Assembly (NCBI GenBank): GCA_035489755.1
Contig: DATGZK010000086.1
Location: 1 to 64,000 of the forward strand
From: UBA9160 sp035489755
GTDB taxonomy: Bacteria; Myxococcota_A; UBA9160
Reading direction: 5' to 3'
DNA length: 64,000 nucleotides
This document shows positions 1 through 7,528 of the stretch, piece after piece. The notes under the pieces are model-generated. The model saw only the letters and a program-made list of their open reading frames with translations. It had not been told where the DNA came from and made no database searches. The stretch's first letter is position 1. Each line of letters opens with the position of its first letter. The translations under genes and the position numbers were made by a program.

Positions 1-75
1 CTCCGGCACTGGGCTCCGATCCGCCTCACGCAGGATCTTCACCATCTGCTCTTCCGTGAACCGGCTCTTCTTCAT
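1..75 (-). CDS. IS3-family transposase OrfA, N-terminal fragment (window edge)
   Basis: Twenty-five codons run from an ATG at 75-73 off the left edge. The peptide begins MKKSRFTEEQMVKILREAD, the hallmark N-terminus of the helix-turn-helix OrfA protein of IS3/IS407-type elements, which binds the IS ends and is usually fused to OrfB by programmed frameshifting. Only the first helices are in the window, so it cannot be said whether the gene is intact. Its start lies just inside the inferred IS terminus, as expected. Confidence 0.85.
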   Translation of the reverse strand, partial: MKKSRFTEEQMVKILREADRSPVPE

Positions 76-141
76 GGCTTCCTTCCCCTCGGAAGCCATT
101 TTCTCAAGAATCAGTCGGTCCGAGAATCACCGGGCAGGTCA
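1..141 (-). mobile_element. Left end of an IS3-family insertion sequence (IS407-like), cut by the window edge
   Basis: Read on the minus strand, the segment opens with TGACCTGCCCGG, which resembles the terminal inverted repeats of IS407-group IS3 elements. About 66 bases further in is the start codon of the first transposase gene. The outer boundary is placed at base 141 from the TGA at the tip. The rest of the element lies beyond base 1, so neither the partner repeat nor the target duplication can be checked. The boundary is inferred; the transposase identity is firm. Confidence 0.7.
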
Positions 142-147
142 TTCCGT

Positions 148-330
148 CTACATTGCCTCGGCAGAACCTGGGCGAGGCTGGAGGTCATCGAGAAACGGCG
201 CCGCTTCGACCACCGGCCGCACCCGCGCGGCGAGGCGACGAAGCAAGAGGGCCGCAAACGACGACCCCCGCAGGCGGAATTCGGCCAAGGTCCCTCGCTC
301 GGAGAGCGTGACTTCATAGCGTTGTGACAC
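148..330 (-). CDS. Short hypothetical protein beside the IS end
   Basis: A 60-residue frame starting at GTG 330 reads MSQRYEVTLSERGTLAEF and stops seven bases outside the inferred IS boundary. The purine-rich GAAGGA just upstream of the GTG could be a weak ribosome binding site. No family is recognised. It could be a genuine small gene, the front of a gene interrupted by the IS insertion, or chance in GC-rich DNA. Confidence 0.25.
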   Translation of the reverse strand: MSQRYEVTLSERGTLAEFRLRGSSFAALLLRRLAARVRPVVEAAPFLDDLQPRPGSAEAM

Positions 331-377
331 GTCCTTCGGGGTTCAATCCGGTTCGCCGCGTGGCCGATGTCTCCGCT

Positions 378-476
378 ATGAGGCTTTCAATCTTGCTCGC
401 CGGGCTGTTCCTGGCGTGCGCAAATTCATGGCCTCTGCGAGAGGCAGTTCGCCCGGAGCCCAATATTCGGGAGTAA
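378..476 (+). CDS. Signal-peptide-only micro-ORF, lipoprotein-like
   Basis: A 32-residue frame begins MRLSILLAGLFLACANSW and stops at TAA 474-476. The start has a basic residue, a hydrophobic stretch and a cysteine at position 14 in a lipobox-like FLAC context (Phe at -3 is not ideal). Only about 18 residues follow the cysteine. It looks like the front of a lipoprotein gene whose body has been lost, or a very small lipoprotein. It sits in the same AT-richer tract as the next gene. Confidence 0.3.
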   Translation: MRLSILLAGLFLACANSWPLREAVRPEPNIRE

Positions 477-566
477 GTCAAGACGTGTTGTTAATGGACG
501 GATTCAAAAACCTGTTAAAGCAAATCGACGGGTTCGAAAAGCAACTTGAAGACTGCGAGAGAAGAA

Positions 567-863
567 ATGGCCTTCGAGATTGATCTCCGAGATCTTCGAC
601 GGGTAGTCAATCGACTCCTTGATCATGCGCAGGACAAACTGGGGTCAGACGTTCTTGTAGTGGAGAAAGATTACTACTATCAGATTCCTCTAAAATGGCG
701 CTACGAAATGGGTTCAGCGCCTCGCCAACCCACCATCGGGAGCCTGCACGACGACTGGGAGTTCTGTCGGACGCTTGTAGATCCGGAGAAGGAGCCGGTA
801 TCGCTTCTGCTCGATGAGCTCGCTCCTCTCCTATCGTATATCGCGTTCGCTGTGCGCGAATGA
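567..863 (+). CDS. Conserved small hypothetical protein
   Basis: This 98-residue protein has an acidic first half and a central YYYQIP...RYEMG segment followed by PTIGSLHDDWEF, a pattern I associate with a widespread uncharacterised small-protein family (Y-x-I-P, R-Y, P-x-x-TIG-x-L-x-DDW). The function is unknown. ATG 567 was chosen because GAGAGAAG sits just upstream; a TTG at 546 in frame would add seven residues. A 29-codon frame (494-583) overlaps its start and could couple translation, but nothing supports it as a protein. The tract is visibly AT-richer than the rest of the window, which fits horizontal transfer. Confidence 0.55.
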   Translation: MAFEIDLRDLRRVVNRLLDHAQDKLGSDVLVVEKDYYYQIPLKWRYEMGSAPRQPTIGSLHDDWEFCRTLVDPEKEPVSLLLDELAPLLSYIAFAVRE

Positions 864-1148
864 TGAATCTCAGGACTTACGTGGGTTTCGTAGACAGTTG
901 CGAGCTTTGGACCCGGAGGGGCCGGCCGTGTTGATGGCGGTGACGTTCGCACACCTCCCCTCCCCAACAGCACCACGAACTTCGCGCGCACGCGCACACG
1001 AAAAAGCGCCGCGCACCACGACCCCCGCAGACCAAGGGGCGGGGACGTGAGCGGGCGACGCTAGGCCGCACCGGGTGGTGAAGCGTTCTCGCGATCTGCC
1101 CGGTTTCGGCCTGCGTTTCGCAGCGGGACCATGGAGAGGTGCTGGCGA

Positions 1149-1478
1149 ATGCAACGCTTCCGGTTCTTATCGCCTGGCGTCCTTATTGGAACGTGGTCGT
1201 TAGCATCGATCGGAGTCCTGACACTAGTCTGGATGGCGGCTCAGCCGGGCCGGCAATATCACCATATGACCGTCCTTTGGCTCGCGGCGGCCCTAGGAAC
1301 GGTCTCGTTTGCGCTCTTTCTTCTTTTGATAGGACCCGTCACCCTCTTGCCCGCTTGGAGAGCCTCTACGTCCGGGTTCAAGAAAGTGATGATCACGGTT
1401 GCCCTGGTACTCACCGGAACTCTCGGGGTCGTGATCTGGACATACTTCCTCATATTGTTGGCCATTATTTCAGATTGA
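1149..1478 (+). CDS. Small three-helix membrane protein, unknown function
   Basis: This 109-residue protein is almost wholly hydrophobic, with predicted membrane segments near residues 8-30, 41-62 and 78-102 and a short basic loop (WRASTSGFKK) before the last one. No family is recognised. ATG 1149 is preferred over ATG 1131 because GGAGAGG lies at a suitable distance upstream. It stands alone between unrelated small genes in the accessory zone. Inner-membrane location is the only safe inference. Confidence 0.5.
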   Translation: MQRFRFLSPGVLIGTWSLASIGVLTLVWMAAQPGRQYHHMTVLWLAAALGTVSFALFLLLIGPVTLLPAWRASTSGFKKVMITVALVLTGTLGVVIWTYFLILLAIISD

Positions 1479-1520
1479 ATCGCAGAGAAAAGGTTCGATG
1501 TCGCCGCCATCGGAAGACCG

Positions 1521-1817
1521 TTAGTGGCACGGCAGCGTAAAGACCCAGCCATCGTCCATCGTCATCGCCCCGCACGACTTCACGGGCACCGGAATCGCCG
1601 AGAAGCTCGGGCCGACCTTGCCGTGCGTCGCCCTGAGGGTAGAAGCGCCGCCGATAGCAAGCGCGCAAGCTCCGCACGTGCCGAGCAGCGCGGCCGTCGG
1701 GACGAACACGAAGAGGCCAAGCACAAAGCACAAATAGCCGGGCAGGCTGTGCGAGTAGCGGCGGCGTGTACGGGTCGCCGTGATCAGGTCGCGGGCTTGC
1801 TCGAATAAGAGCGTCAT
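1521..1817 (-). CDS. Small membrane protein, unknown function
   Basis: Ninety-eight residues start at ATG 1817 behind a strong GAGAGGAGAA ribosome binding site. The N-terminus is polar and basic (TATRTRRRYS), then comes a long hydrophobic region at about residues 27-56 rich in Leu, Phe, Val and Gly with two cysteines (LLGTCGACALAIGG), and a polar cysteine-containing tail. This could be one long or two tightly packed helices. No family is recognised. The gene follows the small coiled frame at 1844-2005 on the same strand, 26 bases apart, so the two may be co-transcribed. Confidence 0.5.
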   Translation of the reverse strand: MTLLFEQARDLITATRTRRRYSHSLPGYLCFVLGLFVFVPTAALLGTCGACALAIGGASTLRATHGKVGPSFSAIPVPVKSCGAMTMDDGWVFTLPCH

Positions 1818-1843
1818 TTCGGGTTCTCCTCTCGGGCCTCAAG

Positions 1844-2005
1844 CTACAAGCGGCGCAGAGTGGTCCTGTCGATCGTCTGCTCTGCACATGGCTTCTTGGA
1901 GAACAGGGCGGCCAGGGAGCGCACGAAGCGCATAGTGGTCAGGTACTCGCGCTCAAGCGTCAATGCGTCTTGGGCTTCCGCGAGACGTTGGGATGCGGCC
2001 CGCAC
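1844..2005 (-). CDS. Very small helical protein, unknown
   Basis: A 53-residue frame starts at GTG 2005 with AGAGG upstream. The first half (RAASQRLAEAQDALTLERE) is a charged amphipathic helix that could form a coiled coil; the tail is basic. The frame stays open further upstream to a TTG at 2047, so the start is uncertain. It precedes the membrane-protein gene at 1521-1817 on the same strand and lies close to the tRNA remnant, so it could be cargo of the decayed element. Confidence 0.3.
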   Translation of the reverse strand: MRAASQRLAEAQDALTLEREYLTTMRFVRSLAALFSKKPCAEQTIDRTTLRRL

Positions 2006-2097
2006 CGCTGCCTCTCTTTCTGAGAGGTGGTGACGACCCGGTGACAAGCAACTTGCTGCGCAACTATCGAGAACTTCTAAAGTCCAGCTTGAAAGTC

Positions 2098-2125
2098 GCA
2101 GGTTCGAATCCTGCCCGGGGCGCCA
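2098..2125 (+). other. tRNA gene 3' remnant (T arm, acceptor strand and CCA): likely attachment site
   Basis: Bases 2098-2114 form a perfect T arm: stem GCAGG/CCTGC around loop TTCGAAT. They are followed by a seven-base acceptor strand CCGGGGC, a discriminator G and CCA at 2123-2125. The matching 5' acceptor strand GCCCCGG is absent upstream, so this is only the 3' part of a tRNA gene. Such fragments arise when tyrosine-recombinase elements integrate into tRNA genes. CTTCTAA at 2074-2080 resembles an anticodon loop, but its distance from the T arm is wrong, so no isotype is assigned. A recombinase pseudogene ends 19 bases away. Confidence 0.75.
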
Positions 2126-2143
2126 CCGAACGTCGCGGTCTTC

Positions 2144-2520
2144 TTATTTTTTGGTACCCGCGCCCGTGTCACGCGGCGCTCTCCGAGAGTCAGGGTACGC
2201 CTGGGGTGCGGCCAGAGGCTTTCTCGACCCGAGATTTGTCGCACCAAGGGCGTCGGCGAAGCCGCTATACTCGCTGGGCAGGAAGTGACCGTACAGGTCG
2301 AGCACGAGCTTGGCGCTCGCCCGGCCGCCTCGACCCTAGATCCACTTGATGGGCGTCCCTCGCGCGAGGTGCAGGCTTGCGAAGGTGCGGCGCAGGCCGT
2401 GAGGCGTGAAGCGGCGATGAGGCCTCAAGCGCCTCCCGGACGATTCGGCGGAAGACTCGATCTCGGAAGTTGTTGGAGTGGAGGAGCGTCCCGTCGCAGC
2501 TCGGTATAGAAATGATGCAA
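2144..2520 (-). pseudogene. Tyrosine recombinase/phage integrase, C-terminal half, disrupted
   Basis: Three frame segments rebuild an integrase C-terminus. HSNNFRDRVFRRIV (about 2495-2421) is followed by a frameshift. Then comes RFTPHGLRRTFASLHLARGT with the HxxR catalytic box, an in-frame TAG at 2338-2336 where Gln is expected after KWI, and LVLDLYGHFLPSEY with the nucleophilic Tyr. The frame ends at TAA 2146-2144, 19 bases from the tRNA remnant. The N-terminal core-binding domain and the first catalytic Arg are missing. With one frameshift, one nonsense codon and a 5' deletion, the gene is dead. Its position next to a tRNA 3' end is the classic layout of integrated islands. Confidence 0.85.
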
Positions 2521-2637
2521 AAGCTACCTTTCGGCCGCACCGTTGCGGGCGTGACAACGATTGCGGCCATAGGTTTGCTCTTCCCAACTCAGGTCAGAGC
2601 GGAAGCTAACTTGAACGCCTGCTTCTTTCCCGGATAG
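2512..2637 (+). CDS. Truncated exported peptide (signal peptide with a short tail)
   Basis: Forty-one residues from ATG 2512 begin MMQKLPFGRTVAGVTTIAA. A hydrophobic core follows and a likely signal peptidase I site at VRAEA, then only about a dozen residues to TAG 2635-2637. The mature part is too short for a known fold, so this is probably the front of a truncated secreted-protein gene. It overlaps the 5' limit of the antisense integrase pseudogene and stops nine bases before the acyltransferase start. No clear ribosome binding site is seen. Confidence 0.3.
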   Translation: MMQKLPFGRTVAGVTTIAAIGLLFPTQVRAEANLNACFFPG

Positions 2638-2646
2638 CCTCCCTCA

Positions 2647-3855
2647 ATGGCCTCGATCTCCGCCGTACCCGCCCTCAATTCCGCTTCCGATCTCGCCGCG
2701 CGCCCCAGGGACGTCGCATTCGACTACCTCAAGGCTACGGTGGTCCTGATGGTCGTTGCCCATCACAGCTGCCTTGCCTACACCACCTTCGCGCATTTCG
2801 ACCCCGCACGATATCTCGCCGCCCAGCCGGTTGTCGATCTGGCACGCTGGCGGTTCTTCGACTACGCCGAGAACTTCAATGACGTGTTTTTCATGTCGTT
2901 GATGTTCTTCATCTCGGGGTTGTTCGTTTGGCCCTCGCTACGGCGCTCCAGGGCTCTTGTCTTCCTGCGCGGTCGGCTCCTCCGGCTCGGTGCACCGTTC
3001 GCGGCCGGCGTTCTTCTGCTCATGCCGCTTGCCTACTACGCCTCCTGGCAGCTCACCGGGCATGATGCAGGGTATCTCGCCTATTGGCGCCAGAACATCA
3101 CCACCGACGGATGGCCGCCGGGCCCCCTATGGTTCATCTGGCTTTTGTTGTTCTTCGACACTCTGGCGGCTGGCTTCTTCATCGCATGGCCCCGCCGCAT
3201 CGGTGCCGTGCCACTCATCTGGACCAAGCGCGAGCCGCTGCTCGCCGCCGCGGCGATGTTTGGCCTCTGCGCCACAGTTTACCTACCGGCGCTCAAGGCC
3301 TTTGGATTCCATACCTGGGGTGCGTTCCTTATACCACCGCTCTATCTCCAGCTTAGCCGCTTCGGTCTCTACCTGGTCTGGTTCGCTTCCGGCGCCTGGC
3401 TCGGACGCGATGATCTCGAGCGCGGGCTTCTAGCTCAGGACTGCAGCCTGGCGCGCCATTGGCGATGGTGGGTCGCGACGTGTTTCGTCGCATACAACGT
3501 GCTGGTATTCCTGCCGATGGGACTTGCGGCGGCAGGAGCCCTGACTGCGTTTCAGCGCGGCACGATCGGAGCCGTCCTTTGGGTCGTCAGTTGTGTCGCG
3601 AGTTGCTTCGCCTTTCTTGCTCTCTTTCGCGGCGCCGTCCGAACGAGGCGACCTTGGATGGATTCGCTCTCCAGATCGGCCTACATCATCTACCTCGTGC
3701 ACTACGTATATGTGCTTTGGCTGCAGCGGGCTTTGGTGGGCTCGGAAGTCCACGCCAGTTTGAAATTCCTCGTCGTGTTCACGGGAGCGACTCTATTCAG
3801 TTGGCTCACCGCTCAGGGCCTACTGGCAGTCCCCTGGCTTCGAAGGGTGCTTTAG
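2647..3855 (+). CDS. Acyltransferase-3 family membrane protein
   Basis: A 402-residue multi-pass inner-membrane protein of the acyltransferase_3 family (OpgC/OafA-like), which acetylates or succinylates extracytoplasmic glycans or lipids. The N-terminal signature FDYLKATVVLMVVAHHS places the catalytic-type histidine near residue 36 in the first membrane helix, and the conserved Arg-rich stretch FLRGRLLRLGAPF follows at about 106-118. About ten hydrophobic segments are visible, and a PPGPLWFIWLLLFFD motif lies near 155. The length is normal. It stands alone just inside the tRNA-remnant boundary, so it may be island cargo that modifies the cell surface. The substrate cannot be deduced. Confidence 0.85.
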   Translation: MASISAVPALNSASDLAARPRDVAFDYLKATVVLMVVAHHSCLAYTTFAHFDPARYLAAQPVVDLARWRFFDYAENFNDVFFMSLMFFISGLFVWPSLRRSRALVFLRGRLLRLGAPFAAGVLLLMPLAYYASWQLTGHDAGYLAYWRQNITTDGWPPGPLWFIWLLLFFDTLAAGFFIAWPRRIGAVPLIWTKREPLLAAAAMFGLCATVYLPALKAFGFHTWGAFLIPPLYLQLSRFGLYLVWFASGAWLGRDDLERGLLAQDCSLARHWRWWVATCFVAYNVLVFLPMGLAAAGALTAFQRGTIGAVLWVVSCVASCFAFLALFRGAVRTRRPWMDSLSRSAYIIYLVHYVYVLWLQRALVGSEVHASLKFLVVFTGATLFSWLTAQGLLAVPWLRRVL

Positions 3856-4107
3856 AGGTCAGCCTTGCGTACCAAGCCGGGGATGCAGATTGCCGAAAAT
3901 GGAAGAGCAGAGAGTGAATCCAGAAAGTTCACCCTCCGAGGGTGCGCGTCTCCCCCGGTGCCGGTCCACCTTCGCACGAGCTTGCCCATCCCCGCAACGG
4001 TGCAACGCTCCGCTCGCGGGTCCTTCACTCGCTGACGCGCCACCTGACGAGGCGCTTCGGCGGCGAAACGCCTGCTCGGACGGCGGCCGTGGTACGGTCC
4101 GTGAAGT

Positions 4108-4509
4108 ATGAAGCGACTGCTCGTCGGAGCCGCGATCCTCGTCGTCCTCGCGGTGGTCGTCGTGGCCGCGCACATGGCCTTCATCGAGATCGGGCGCGAG
4201 GTCGTCACGCTGCGCACGCAGCGTCCTGACGGCAGTTGGCAGGACACGCGGCTTTGGATCGTCGACGACGGCGGCTCGTCGTGGCTCCACAGCGGCGGCA
4301 GCGCCTGGTTGAAGCGATTCGAAGGAGATCCCGTCGTCGAGCTCGAGCGCGGCGACCAGAGCCGCCGGTACCGCGCGCACGCGGTTCCAGGCTTCCATCC
4401 TCGGATCGACCAGCTTCTTGGCGAGAAATACGGCCTGGCCGACCGCTGGGTTCGGTTCATCAGCCCCGACAACGAACGTACGGTCGTCGTTCGCCTCGAC
4501 CCGCTCTGA
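4108..4509 (+). CDS. Membrane-anchored split-barrel protein (DUF2255 / nitroreductase-like), paralogue of 53565-54014
   Basis: This 133-residue protein has an N-terminal anchor or uncleaved signal (residues 4-26) and then an extracytoplasmic domain with the pattern VVTLRTQRPDGSWQDTRLWI, WLHSGGSAWLKR, KYGLADRW and a C-terminal VVVRLDPL. This matches the small split-beta-barrel family close to DUF2255 and deazaflavin-dependent nitroreductases, whose members bind flavin-type cofactors or are uncharacterised. The gene at 53565-54014 has the same layout (D-x-T-x-W, TGATGWW, KYGFSDR, RLDP), so the two are paralogues. Here it is isolated in the accessory zone. The enzymatic role is unknown. Confidence 0.6.
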   Translation: MKRLLVGAAILVVLAVVVVAAHMAFIEIGREVVTLRTQRPDGSWQDTRLWIVDDGGSSWLHSGGSAWLKRFEGDPVVELERGDQSRRYRAHAVPGFHPRIDQLLGEKYGLADRWVRFISPDNERTVVVRLDPL

Positions 4510-4536
4510 CGAAAGAGTCGATCACGCGAGGGAAAC

Positions 4537-4655
4537 GAGATCCTCGTCGTCTTCATTCACGGGCCAGCGGCCTGGGGGAAGCACACGATCGGATTGCTGC
4601 TCAGCGCGCCAGGACGGGGTTTCCGCTCTTTGACAATCACCTGGCCGTCGAGCGG
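4537..4655 (+). pseudogene. Fragment of a P-loop kinase-like gene
   Basis: Two adjacent frames rebuild the front of a P-loop protein: ILVVFIHGPAAWGKHTIG with a Walker A-like GPAAWGKHT, then after a frame change near 4605 ARTGFPLFDNHLAVE. This strongly resembles the start of small ATP-binding kinase-like proteins (GPxAxGKxT...RTGxPLFHNHL). Nothing recognisable follows. It is a frameshifted and truncated relic. The rest of 4510-4986 holds no gene I can support. Confidence 0.6.
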
Positions 4656-4986
4656 CGGCAGGAGGCGCCTTCGGCGCGGAGACCGGAACCACTCCCCCTG
4701 TGGACTCCGCTCTCAAGAGCCACACTGCTCTTCAGCTCGAAAGCTCCAACCCACCCACACACGGTTCGCGCGACAGCCCAGCGCGGCGTGATGAGAGCTG
4801 CTTCCCGCCGCGCCCCTCAGGATGCGCGACTACAAGGGCCCACGGCGCTCGAGCAGACGCCGCGCCAACCGTGGCGACAGCAGGGCGCCGAGTGTCGATG
4901 TCGGAGCTCCGGATTTCGGCTTGAAGTGTCGCTCGCCTGTGGGCAGCATCGGTGGCGGAGCAGTGACCACGAGGCCGAGTACCGCT

Positions 4987-5562
4987 CTAGACGGGCTCGC
5001 TTCTGCCTTCGAACACCACTCGATCCACAGCCTCGCGCGTGCTTGTCACAGTCACCCGACGTCCTGTGGTATAGGCGAAACAGCGCTCGATGAAACCCTG
5101 CCCCGTATATCGGACAGCGTCCGGATAGTCTGCGGCCTCCGTGACCTCGATGCGGAATCGCTCCATCGTTCCAGTGAATCGCCACCGCGTGAAGTTGTGC
5201 GCAGCAGCGGCCAACGTGTTCAGGAAGGGGCCGAAGCGGTCCCCGAGACGTTGCGCATTCTCGGGTTTGAGTTGGTCGTAGATTCCCAAGGCGATGACCC
5301 GGTCCGCACTGAGACGCCCCGCCTCGATCAAATACTCGACGTTGCCATGGCCTTCCTTCGCCATCAGGAGCCGCAGCAGCCGGTCCTCAGTTGCCACCGG
5401 GTACCAGCTCCCGGGTCGAACTGGCTCCTCGAGGATCCGTAGGTCCTCCGGGGTGAGCGCAGCCTCGAGGTCGCCTTGCGTGATGCGCCCCCGCTTCATG
5501 CGTTCCTGGACCGATGCGACGAGCAGCTGCATGAAGCTGCCCTTGATACTCGGGGTCTTCAT
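4987..5562 (-). CDS. Conserved hypothetical protein, possibly DUF2378/TIGR02265-like
   Basis: This 191-residue soluble protein has a helical, charged first half (KGSFMQLLVASVQERMKRGR) with a GSWYPV motif near residues 51-56, and a more beta-like second half ending RRVTVTSTREAVDRVVFEG. The K-G-x-x-(F)...G-x-W-Y-P pattern recalls the DUF2378/TIGR02265 family expanded in Myxococcota, which has a haem-NO-binding-like fold, but the match rests on a few residues only. There is no signal peptide or membrane segment, and it is not in an operon. An unrelated origin is possible. Confidence 0.5.
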   Translation of the reverse strand: MKTPSIKGSFMQLLVASVQERMKRGRITQGDLEAALTPEDLRILEEPVRPGSWYPVATEDRLLRLLMAKEGHGNVEYLIEAGRLSADRVIALGIYDQLKPENAQRLGDRFGPFLNTLAAAAHNFTRWRFTGTMERFRIEVTEAADYPDAVRYTGQGFIERCFAYTTGRRVTVTSTREAVDRVVFEGRSEPV

Positions 5563-6270
5563 CTACACCCCCCTCCGAATTGGTTCGTCATCGGTGGACG
5601 AGGAGAACCGCTTGAGCGGCGCGGCCAGAACCAGGGCCTGCCGGTCGCCTAGAGCGCCGCTGTTCAAGAGAACACTAGATCCGGGACACCGCCACCTGGT
5701 GCGAGCTACGGTTGGAGCCGGATAGAGCCGGGAGGCGCCACGGGGGCAGCCTGGGTGCGGCCTTTCCATCCCTCATCAGCGGGTTCATGAGGCCAGTATG
5801 AATCGCTATCGAACAGGGCGTGCCTGGGGCGCCATGAAGTGCTCGATCGACTGCGGCCCGAGTGGGCGCTCACGCGCGACCAGGGAATCGTGGAGCCTGC
5901 ACATCGGCACGCCTCCGCGTAGAGTTCGAAGAATCCTCGCATCTCCAGGAAACCTCGCGGCTCAATCACTCGGCTTCGGGAGCAACCAACGGCGGCTGCT
6001 CACCAAGCATGTCGCTGATTAACATGAGCTGGAGCCGAACGCCCGGCCCTCCGGGCGCACGGTCAGCGGCGGCCGCCCGTCGGTCGAACTTTGCGATACG
6101 GCGGCCAGCAGCGAATAATCCGTTGGACGGTCAAATGGCACGACCACGCTTGATACAGGCATCTGAATGGGAGTTCAGGAGCCCAGCGCCTTGTGCGTCG
6201 GTTACCGGCATGTGGCATCGCTACTCGGTGCGCACGAAGAGGAACAGACGGGCTGGACATCGCTGTGCGT
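5563..6270. other. Gene-poor stretch, nothing recognised
   Basis: About 700 bases between the hypothetical protein and the glycosyltransferase. Open frames exist on both strands but read as low-complexity Arg/Ser/Pro products typical of unused frames in GC-rich DNA. No RNA gene, repeat or promoter could be supported. Confidence 0.5.
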
Positions 6271-7437
6271 ATGCTTTTCACATTCGCAGGTGGCAGCGGT
6301 CACTTGGAGCCACTCCTCCCGATCGCCCGCGCCGCCGAGCTTGCGGGCCACACTGTCGCTTTGGCCGGTCGGCCATGGATGATCCCGGAGGTTGAGACCC
6401 TTGGGTTCCCCGCTTTTGCCGCAGGGTCGGATGTCGGCCTTACGCCGAAGCGACTTCCGCTGGCTGAGGTCAATCTGGAGCGGGATATTCTGGCCGTCGG
6501 TAAGGGCTTCGGGTGTCGCATTGCACGCGAACGGGCGGCGGACATCCTCCCGTTGTGCGCCGCGTGGCGGCCCGACCTCATGGTATCCGAGGAGCTGGAC
6601 TTCGGGCCCATGGTCGTTGCTGAGCGGCTCGCGCTGCCCAGTGCAACCGTGCTCGTCATCGCAGCGGGCTCCTTCCTCCGATCTGATGTCGTTGCTGAAC
6701 CGCTGAACGAGGTGCGCGCGGAGCACGGTCTGCCGCCCGACCCCGATCTCGCGATGCCCAACCGCTATCTTGTCCTGTCGCCCTTCCCGCCGAGCTATCG
6801 CGATCCCGCCTTCCCGTTGCCAGCCACTGCGCACGCAGTGCGTTTGCTTACGCGCGACGCTGCGCGAAACGATGCCGTACCCCCATGGATCACACGTCTG
6901 GACACCGCGCCGACGATCTACTTCACGCTAGGCACCATCTACAACATGGAGTCGGGTGATCTTTTTCATCGCGTGCTTGCGGGACTGCGTGACCTCCGGG
7001 TCAACCTCATTGTGACGGTGGGCCGGGACATCGATCCGGAAGAGTTTGGCCCGCAACCCACCCACGTCCACATCGAGCGGTACATCCCCCAAGCCGTGCT
7101 CTTGCCCCATTGCGATCTGGTCATCTCGCACGCCGGCTCAGGCAGCGTGATGGGCGCGCTGGCGCATGGCCTGCCGATGGTGCTGATCCCGATGGGCGCC
7201 GACCAGCCGATGAACGCGGCCCGCTGCGCGGCGCTCGGTGTCGCGCAGGTGCTCGACGCCGTGGCGGCTACGCCTCAAGCCGTGCGTGAGGCCGTATCGC
7301 GTGTGCTGGAAAACCCAGCGTATCGACAGGCTGCCGCACGCATGCGGGACGAGATTGCCGTCCTCCCTCCTCCAGAGCACGCCATCATGTGGCTCGAACG
7401 GCTCGCGAAGGAGAAACGACCTCTCTTCTCAGCGTGA
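6271..7437 (+). CDS. GT1-family (UGT/MGT-like) glycosyltransferase
   Basis: A GT-B fold glycosyltransferase of 388 residues. The N-terminal acceptor domain opens with FTFAGGSGHLEPLLPIARAA, where the GSGH loop carries the catalytic-base-type His. The C-terminal nucleotide-sugar domain has TIYFTLGTIYN and the signature HIERYIPQAVLLPHCDLVISHAGSGS followed by GLPMVLIPMGADQ (HAGSGS...DQ, which contacts the donor). This layout fits enzymes that glycosylate small lipophilic molecules such as macrolides, flavonoids or sterols; the donor and acceptor are unknown. The start at ATG 6271 matches the family; the 26 codons upstream look non-coding. The next gene, on the other strand, is a PhyH dioxygenase. 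Confidence 0.85.
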   Translation: MLFTFAGGSGHLEPLLPIARAAELAGHTVALAGRPWMIPEVETLGFPAFAAGSDVGLTPKRLPLAEVNLERDILAVGKGFGCRIARERAADILPLCAAWRPDLMVSEELDFGPMVVAERLALPSATVLVIAAGSFLRSDVVAEPLNEVRAEHGLPPDPDLAMPNRYLVLSPFPPSYRDPAFPLPATAHAVRLLTRDAARNDAVPPWITRLDTAPTIYFTLGTIYNMESGDLFHRVLAGLRDLRVNLIVTVGRDIDPEEFGPQPTHVHIERYIPQAVLLPHCDLVISHAGSGSVMGALAHGLPMVLIPMGADQPMNAARCAALGVAQVLDAVAATPQAVREAVSRVLENPAYRQAAARMRDEIAVLPPPEHAIMWLERLAKEKRPLFSA

Positions 7438-7528
7438 ATCAAGCGCTGACAACGACCTGCCCTGGGCAAATCTGTTATCGGCATCGATCCCGGTATCCGG
7501 TGTCCATCTCCGACGCCGGTTCGAAGCT

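Noticed and set aside
2060..2125. An intact tRNA-Arg(TCT), from the CTTCTAA loop at 2074-2080
   Set aside because: The anticodon stem does not pair, the distance to the T arm is too long and the 5' acceptor strand is absent.
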